A stretch of DNA of 64,000 nt from Spirochaetales bacterium (GTDB lineage: Bacteria; Spirochaetota; Spirochaetia; Sphaerochaetales; Sphaerochaetaceae), in assembly GCA_017614375.1 (NCBI GenBank), contig JAGABZ010000006.1, forward strand, positions 62,001 through 126,000, in the 5' to 3' direction. The position numbers were made by a program, and so were the translations under genes. Position 1 is the stretch's first letter, and the number at the start of each line of letters is the position of its first letter. The notes below the pieces were generated by a model that was not told where the DNA came from, made no database searches, and saw only the letters and a list, made by a program, of their open reading frames with translations. This document shows, one piece after another, positions 59,626 to 64,000 of this stretch.

Positions 59626-60084
59626 CGTAAACTGCGCCTGGGCGGCCCGGGCCAGGTCCTGTGGCCTCAGCCTCAGCGACAGGCCCCTCTGACCGCCGCT
59701 TACGCAGATCGTGTCCTCAAGCAGGGCCAGTTCCTCTATGAAGGTCGGAAAGTGCCTCTTCATCCCCAGCGGGGAACAGCCGCCCCGGATGTAGCCGGTC
59801 AGACCCAGCAGCTGGTCCTGCTTTATCAGGTCAATCTGGCTGCACCCCGCCGCTTGTTTCGCCTTTTTCAGGCTGACTTCGAACAGGGCCGGAACGCAGA
59901 ATACGAAGTAGTTCTTCGCCTCGCTGACCATGACGAGGGTCTTGTAGGTCTGCTCCTCCGGGATGCCCAGGATCCGGGCGCTGTGCAGGGCGATGTCGGT
60001 GTTCATCTCAGGGGATATTTCGTAGTAGAGGCTCTCGTACTCAATGCCCATCGAGTCGAGGATGCGCATCGCGTTTGTTTTCAT
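59611..60084 (-). CDS. ybaK: YbaK/EbsC-family Cys-tRNA(Pro) deacylase
   Basis: Removes Cys mischarged on tRNA-Pro. ATG at 60084 follows AAGGAAG and overlaps the zntA stop (ATGA). The 157-residue protein has the YbaK sequence TYKTLVMVSEAKNYFVFCVPALFEVSLKKAA-like and the substrate motif GYIRGGCSPLGMKR, where Lys is catalytic in the family. End overlaps the convergent ABC ATPase. Its place in a metal-export operon is unusual; cysteine metabolism under metal stress is one guess. Confidence 0.92.
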   Translation of the reverse strand: MKTNAMRILDSMGIEYESLYYEISPEMNTDIALHSARILGIPEEQTYKTLVMVSEAKNYFVFCVPALFEVSLKKAKQAAGCSQIDLIKQDQLLGLTGYIRGGCSPLGMKRHFPTFIEELALLEDTICVSGGQRGLSLRLRPQDLARAAQAQFTSLVN

Positions 60085-62000
60085 CTGACTTCCTTTCTGC
60101 CTGACCACAGAATCCGCATGGCATTGAGAACCGCCAGGAGCATAACACCGACGTCGGCGAAGACGGCCGGCCACATTCCGGCAACTCCGAACATTCCCAG
60201 CAGCAGGATCAGCATCTTCACCCCGATAGCAAAGACTATGTTCTGTTTTACGATTTTCATCGTCCTGCGCGACAGCCTGATGGCCTCGGGCAGTTTTGAG
60301 AGCCTGTCATCCATCAGCACGACGTCGGCGGACTCGATGGCGCTGTCGCTGCCGAGGGCTCCCATCGCGATTCCGATATCCGCCCGGGCCAGAACCGGCG
60401 CGTCGTTGATTCCGTCCCCGACAAAGGCCACGGTGCTCCCCGGGCCGAGGAGGGACTCGACCTGGGCGACCTTGTCATCCGGAAGCAGTCCGGCCCGGAA
60501 TCCGTCCAGACCGGCCTGGGCGGCAACCTGCGCCGCCGCACCTTCGTTGTCCCCGGTCAGCATCATGGTCTGTTTCACGCCCAGGGCCCTGAGCTGTTCC
60601 ATTGCCTGAGGGGCTTCGGCCTTGAGACTGTCCTCAATCAATATACATCCCAGGTACAGCCCCTCGCGGGCGAGGTGAATCGCCGTCTTGCCCGGCACGG
60701 TTTCGGGGTGGGGAACCGAGAAGCGTTCCATCAGTTTTGTGTTTCCGGCCAGACAGCTTTGGCCGTCGACTGTGGCGCTGATGCCCATGCCGGGGATTTC
60801 CTGGACCCCGGACAGACGACCCGGATCGATGGTTTTTGCCCAAGCCTGCCTGACGCAAACCGCCACAGGGTGGGAGGAGTGGCTTTCGATGGCGGCGCAG
60901 AGTTCAAGCAGGGAGTCTTTTCCGATTTCCCCGGCGTTGATGACATCGGAGACTTTCAGACGGCCTTCGGTCAGCGTCCCGGTCTTGTCAAACACGACGG
61001 TGTCCATCTTTGCCAGACGCTCGAGGTAAACCGAGCCCTTGATGAGGATGCCGCGGGAAGAGGCTTTCCCGATTCCGCCGAAGAACGACATCGGGATGGA
61101 GATGACCAAAGCGCAGGGGCAGGACACGACCAGAAACACCAGGGCCCTGCGGATCCACTCTGCCCAGTTTCCTCCGGTCACAAGCGGCGGGATTATTGCC
61201 AGAACCAGGGCGCTGATGACGACACAGGGTGTGTAGACCTTTGAAAACCGGGTGATGAAGCGCTCCGATTGAGCCTTTCTGCTTCCTGAGCTGTGCACCA
61301 GTTCCAGAATCCTCGAGACGGTGCTGGACTCATAATCCGAGGTCGAGCGGACCGTGATGACTCCGGTGAGGTTGACCGTTCCGCTGATTACAGCGTCACC
61401 CGGCCCCCTGTCCTCGGGGAGGCTTTCACCGGTGAGGGCAGAGGCGTCGATGCTCGAACTGCCTTCGGTGATTATTCCGTCCAGCGGGATGCGCTCTCCG
61501 GGGCGGACCAGAAGCAGTTCGCCTTTGTGCACTTCCTGCGGGGTGGTTTGTATGTTCTCCCCGTCACGGATAACCGTGGCCCGGTCAGGGCGTATGTCCA
61601 TCAGATCCTCGATTGAGTCGCGGGCGCGGTCCGAGGCCAGGTCCTCTATCAGTTCCCCGAGCTGGAAGAAGAGCATCACTGCCACGGCCTCGGGATACTC
61701 TCCGATTGCGAAGGCCCCGATTGTGGCTATGACCATAAGAAAGGCCTCCCCGAACACTTCGCCGTGGATTATGTTCTCAAAAGATTCAATCAGGACATCG
61801 TATCCGATGATCAGGTACGGGATGAGAAAGGCCGCCAAAGCAAACCAGCCGTCAAGCTTGAGAAGTACGGCAGTGCCCAGAAGCAGGGCGCTGAGAATCA
61901 GGCGGATGATGATCAGGGTGTTTTCGCCATGTCCGTCATGCTCATGGTGTTCATGAACATCGCAATGTCCGTGTTTTTCGGTGGCGCAGGAGCAGCTCAT
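60081..62000 (-). CDS. zntA: P1B-type heavy-metal ATPase (ZntA/CadA-like)
   Basis: Exports Zn/Cd/Pb by ATP hydrolysis; 639 residues. The N terminus is a short metal-binding tail rich in His and Cys (SCSCATEKHGHCDVHEHHEHDG) in place of the usual GMTCxxC domain. The transmembrane metal motif is SCPCAL, the phosphorylation site DKTGTLTEG, the HP locus SHSSHPVAV, the ATP site GDGINDAP, and the last helices carry the Zn-type Asp (FADVGVML). Overlaps arsR by 4 nt upstream. Confidence 0.93.
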   Translation of the reverse strand: MSCSCATEKHGHCDVHEHHEHDGHGENTLIIIRLILSALLLGTAVLLKLDGWFALAAFLIPYLIIGYDVLIESFENIIHGEVFGEAFLMVIATIGAFAIGEYPEAVAVMLFFQLGELIEDLASDRARDSIEDLMDIRPDRATVIRDGENIQTTPQEVHKGELLLVRPGERIPLDGIITEGSSSIDASALTGESLPEDRGPGDAVISGTVNLTGVITVRSTSDYESSTVSRILELVHSSGSRKAQSERFITRFSKVYTPCVVISALVLAIIPPLVTGGNWAEWIRRALVFLVVSCPCALVISIPMSFFGGIGKASSRGILIKGSVYLERLAKMDTVVFDKTGTLTEGRLKVSDVINAGEIGKDSLLELCAAIESHSSHPVAVCVRQAWAKTIDPGRLSGVQEIPGMGISATVDGQSCLAGNTKLMERFSVPHPETVPGKTAIHLAREGLYLGCILIEDSLKAEAPQAMEQLRALGVKQTMMLTGDNEGAAAQVAAQAGLDGFRAGLLPDDKVAQVESLLGPGSTVAFVGDGINDAPVLARADIGIAMGALGSDSAIESADVVLMDDRLSKLPEAIRLSRRTMKIVKQNIVFAIGVKMLILLLGMFGVAGMWPAVFADVGVMLLAVLNAMRILWSGRKEVR

Positions 62001-62335
62001 CTTGTCTCCTCCATCAGGTGCTCGGAACCCTGGCCTATGATTGTCCGCACATGGTCGTCGGCGAGGAAGTAGTAAATCGTCTTGCCCTCCCGGCGGTTGC
62101 CGACGAGGTTTCCTGCCTTGAGGACCTTCAGCTGGTGGGAGATGGCGGACTGGGTCATGCCCAGAAGTTCTGCTATCGCGCAGACGCAGAGCTCCGATTC
62201 AAACAGCGAGTAGAGGATTCTCAGTCGGGTGTTGTCCCCGAAAAGCTTGAACAGGTCGGACAGATCGGCGAGGAACTCTTCTTTGGGAAGCTGGCTGCGG
62301 ACTGAATTGAGAAGTGAATCATGATTGTGCGGCAT
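61997..62335 (-). CDS. ArsR/SmtB-family metal-responsive repressor (CadC-like)
   Basis: A 112-residue repressor. The start MPHNHDS at 62335 is preferred because AAAGGA lies 9 nt upstream. An in-frame ATG at 62353 lies inside the operator. The metal-sensing alpha-3 motif is ELCVCAIAELL (Cys-x-Cys), followed by the helix-turn-helix MTQSAISHQLKVLKAGNLV. The N-terminal His residues could be further ligands. It precedes zntA with ATGA overlap and should release the operator when Zn/Cd binds. Confidence 0.92.
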   Translation of the reverse strand: MPHNHDSLLNSVRSQLPKEEFLADLSDLFKLFGDNTRLRILYSLFESELCVCAIAELLGMTQSAISHQLKVLKAGNLVGNRREGKTIYYFLADDHVRTIIGQGSEHLMEETR

Positions 62336-62351
62336 GTCTGAACATCCTTTC

Positions 62352-62399
62352 ATATGAATTGACGCTCATATGATTGCCTGTTCATGTGTTTTTTGTCAA
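62352..62399 (-). promoter_or_regulatory. arsR-zntA-ybaK promoter and metal-repressor operator
   Basis: ATATGA (62352-62357) and TCATAT (62366-62371) form an inverted repeat with an 8-bp gap, as in SmtB/CadC sites. On the minus strand TTGACA is at 62399-62394, and AATCAT near 62375-62370 is a possible -10 box overlapped by the operator. A further TGTTCA/TGAACA pair flanks it. Confidence 0.7.
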
Positions 62400-62418
62400 G
62401 CGGTTAGGAAAAGGGATT

Positions 62419-62844
62419 TCAGCGGACGATGTTGATCGATACGATTTGCAGGCTTTCGCCGTCCAGCAGAAAGGTCAGTATCCTTCCCGGTCCGGGGAAA
62501 TAGACTCCCACCGAGCAAAGCCCGTTGCTCAGTGTCAACTCTGAGAAAACCGCGTCGCGGCAGGGGAGGAGGTCGGCGAGGATCTCGGTGTAGAGATAGG
62601 CCAGGACCTTCCGGTTGTCTGGGGCGAAGTGCTCATCGGTCCACTTTGCTCCGAAATCCTCGGCGAGGGCCCTTTTCAGGGCGGCAACAGCCCCGGCGCC
62701 GGTGGATGGATTGGCCGTAAAGGTTCCGCAGACGCTCGGCATCAGCGGCGTCCTGAAAAGCGAAGCGAGGCCGGCCTCGGTGTCCCCGGCCCAGAGGGGG
62801 CAGAGGAGGAGCATGAGAACCAGAATCACCGCGGCTTTTTTCAT
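62419..62844 (-). CDS. Small secreted protein, function unknown
   Basis: A 141-residue protein with signal peptide MKKAAVILVLMLLLCPLWAG, cleavage after WAG; a Cys at 15 is too early for a lipobox. The mature part is 120 residues, with two Cys pairs (SVCGTF, LPCRDAV, GLCSVGV) and a C-terminal beta segment. No family recognised. Start at 62844 fits the signal peptide; no ribosome-binding site is present and the promoter predicts a leaderless mRNA. Confidence 0.65.
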   Translation of the reverse strand: MKKAAVILVLMLLLCPLWAGDTEAGLASLFRTPLMPSVCGTFTANPSTGAGAVAALKRALAEDFGAKWTDEHFAPDNRKVLAYLYTEILADLLPCRDAVFSELTLSNGLCSVGVYFPGPGRILTFLLDGESLQIVSINIVR

Positions 62845-62850
62845 AGTTAA

Positions 62851-62879
62851 AATATCCGCCTTCCCGGGGATTTTGTAAA
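62851..62879 (-). promoter_or_regulatory. Leaderless-type promoter of the small secreted protein
   Basis: Minus strand: TTTACA (62879-62874), 17-bp spacer, GATATT (62856-62851), then exactly 6 nt to the ATG (62844). Confidence 0.6.
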
Positions 62880-62910
62880 GTGCGATGTGGTCAGTGAGGG
62901 TGCGATGTTC

Positions 62911-62916
62911 TATAAT
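62911..62916 (+). promoter_or_regulatory. -10 box of the exonuclease III gene
   Basis: Perfect TATAAT (62911-62916); a -35 TGGTCA (62888-62893) is 17 bp upstream. GAAGGAG gives a ribosome-binding site before the ATG at 62934. Confidence 0.7.
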
Positions 62917-62933
62917 GTATGAAGGAGAAAACG

Positions 62934-63674
62934 ATGAAACTGGCCTCATGGAATGTCAACGGACTGCGCGCCTGCCTGGCAAAGGGTGATTTCGACGCTT
63001 ATCTGGAACGGGAGCGGCCCGACGTGCTCTGCCTGCAGGAGATCAAGCTTTCCGAAGGGCAGTTGGACAGGACCTTTGACGGTTGGCACTCCTTTTGGAA
63101 CTACGCTCAGAAAAAAGGTTACTCCGGTACCGCTCTTATGAGCCGGACCGAGCCCCTGTCGGTCGGTTTCGGACCGGACAGCGAGGGGCGGGTGATCGAG
63201 GCCGAGTACCCCGATTTCTACGTCGTCAATGTCTATACTCCCAACTCCCAGGAGGGACTTGCCCGGTTGGACTTCAGGATGGAGTGGGACAGCGCCTTCA
63301 GGGCCCGGATGAAGGAACTCGACAGCAAAAAGCCCGTCCTGATCTGCGGTGACATGAACGTGGCCCGGGGGCCGGAAGAACTTGCCAACCCAAAGAGCAA
63401 CGAACACAACGCCGGGTACACCATCCAGGAGCGGGAGGGCATGAAGGCCTTGCTCGAAGCCGGATTCGTTGATACTTTCAGACACTTCCATCCTGATGCC
63501 CGGGGGGCGTACTCGTGGTGGTCGTACCGCTTCCGGGCCCGCGAACGGAACGCGGGGTGGAGAATCGACTACTGGCTCTGCTCCGAGCGTCTGACAGGAC
63601 GCCTGCACGACAGCCTGATCCGAAGCGATGTGTTCGGCTCGGACCACTGCCCGGTGGTGCTGCTTGCGGACTGA
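62934..63674 (+). CDS. xth: Exodeoxyribonuclease III (AP endonuclease)
   Basis: Base-excision repair enzyme, 246 residues. ATG at 62934 follows GGAGAAAACG; an in-frame ATG at 62919 precedes the ribosome-binding site. Conserved motifs: SWNVNGLRA, LCLQEIKL, GYSGTALMSR, GDMNVARGPEELANPKSN, WWSYRFRARERNAGWRIDYW and GSDHCPVVLL with the catalytic His. Full length. Confidence 0.96.
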   Translation: MKLASWNVNGLRACLAKGDFDAYLERERPDVLCLQEIKLSEGQLDRTFDGWHSFWNYAQKKGYSGTALMSRTEPLSVGFGPDSEGRVIEAEYPDFYVVNVYTPNSQEGLARLDFRMEWDSAFRARMKELDSKKPVLICGDMNVARGPEELANPKSNEHNAGYTIQEREGMKALLEAGFVDTFRHFHPDARGAYSWWSYRFRARERNAGWRIDYWLCSERLTGRLHDSLIRSDVFGSDHCPVVLLAD

Positions 63675-63707
63675 TTGTGTGGAAAAATGAAGAAAAACCG
63701 GCCGTAT

Positions 63708-63736
63708 TGCACAACGGCGTTTTGATATAGTAGGTT
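63708..63736 (+). promoter_or_regulatory. Possible leaderless-type promoter at the window end
   Basis: TTGCAC (63708-63713), 17-bp spacer, TAGGTT (63731-63736), then 6 nt to the ATG at 63743. TATAGT (63726-63731) competes as a -10 box but has no -35 partner. Confidence 0.4.
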
Positions 63737-63742
63737 TCAGTC

Positions 63743-64000
63743 ATGACAGGGTTCTTTTTCAAGAAAGCGTTCTTCGACGGGTGGGACAACTTCTTCCCGC
63801 TCATGCTGATGAACCTCGGCTATGTTCTTCTGGTCCTGGCCGTGCTGGGCGTCATCAGCCTCGTACTCCCCGCCTGGGCATACCTGCTGGCCTTCGCCGC
63901 CCTCGGACTGGTTTTCTCCGTGTACACCGGCGGCGTTTCCGGCATGGCCAACCGCATTTCCAGGTACTCAAAGGAGAACTTCAAGTACTTCCGCCAGTGC
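63743..64000 (+). CDS. Membrane protein, N-terminal fragment (DUF624-like)
   Basis: The first 86 residues are visible; the gene runs out of the window. MTGFFFKKAFFDGWDNFFPLMLMN is followed by two hydrophobic helices and a YTGGVSGMANRISRYSKENFKYFR loop. The WDN motif and FxxA pattern resemble DUF624/YesL-type membrane proteins, but the fragment is too short for certainty. Confidence 0.6.
   Translation, partial: MTGFFFKKAFFDGWDNFFPLMLMNLGYVLLVLAVLGVISLVLPAWAYLLAFAALGLVFSVYTGGVSGMANRISRYSKENFKYFRQC

Noticed and set aside
1-64000. tRNA, rRNA, prophage, insertion sequences or replication origin
   Set aside because: No T-loop-like tRNA pattern, transposase, integrase, att repeat or dnaA-box cluster was noticed by eye; a tRNAscan/Infernal run would be needed to be certain.

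Overview
The window is a gene-dense, GC-rich (roughly 60%) bacterial chromosome segment. The periplasmic binding proteins start with signal peptides followed by KGDKEA, KGAPEA or QGKKES, a style common in Treponema/Sphaerochaeta-type spirochaetes. Together with glnS, an M29 aminopeptidase, fused amino-acid ABC components and an anaerobic ygeY-ygeW purine-type locus, this suggests a host-associated anaerobic spirochaete. That assignment is inference. No rRNA, tRNA, phage, IS element, cas gene or CRISPR array was found.

Layout. 0-4.3 kb: end of ygeY, ygeW, then metK behind an S-box (SAM) riboswitch, facing lnt. 4.5-9.8 kb: rubrerythrin and a duplicated TrpXYZ-like ABC transporter with one binding protein. 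9.8-13.7 kb: a small unknown gene, an RlmK-like rRNA methyltransferase with a long Arg/Asp/Tyr-rich tail, and glnS. 14-18 kb (minus): an amino-acid ABC transporter made of unusual fusions, then ywaF and gtrA. 18-25 kb: an AspT/YidE-like transporter, a lipoprotein, tldD-pmbA, and ECF ATPase plus EcfT. 25-32 kb: tig-clpP-clpX, a DHH phosphoesterase, a CDF transporter and a PlsC-like protein. 32-36.5 kb: a second amino-acid ABC operon (minus), mrp, and an orphan nuclease-like gene. 36.6-41 kb: mnmA, M29 aminopeptidase, phosphodiesterase, ygjV. 41-51 kb: a ten-gene catabolic/transport operon (two dehydrogenases, class II aldolase, peptide-type ABC transporter, M20 peptidase) and a facing tetR. 51.4-55.7 kb: rplU-rpmA-obgE-nadD-yqeK-rsfS and a secreted metallo-beta-lactamase. 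55.7-59.6 kb: HTH-Fic protein, Crp/Fnr regulator with an ABC transporter. 59.6-64 kb: arsR-zntA-ybaK, a secreted unknown, exonuclease III, and a partial membrane protein.

Two patterns cut across the genes. First, four intergenic regions (4371-4492, 13774-13901, 30755-30877, 36453-36575) each hold an element of about 122-128 bp: three tandem inverted-repeat units with a 41-43 bp period. The geometry is shared, but the arm sequence is private to each locus (GGCC, GTATCC, TTCTGAA, TTGGGT). I know of no described family with this design. Second, at least seven genes that begin transcripts have a promoter with a 17-bp spacer whose -10 box ends exactly 6 nt before the start codon, with no Shine-Dalgarno sequence. 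This predicts leaderless mRNAs. Other notable items are a 12-bp hairpin that buries the ribosome-binding site of the nuclease-like gene, an ABC ATPase fused to a degenerate HATPase/RsbW-like domain, and an apparently lobe-swapped binding protein fused to its permease.
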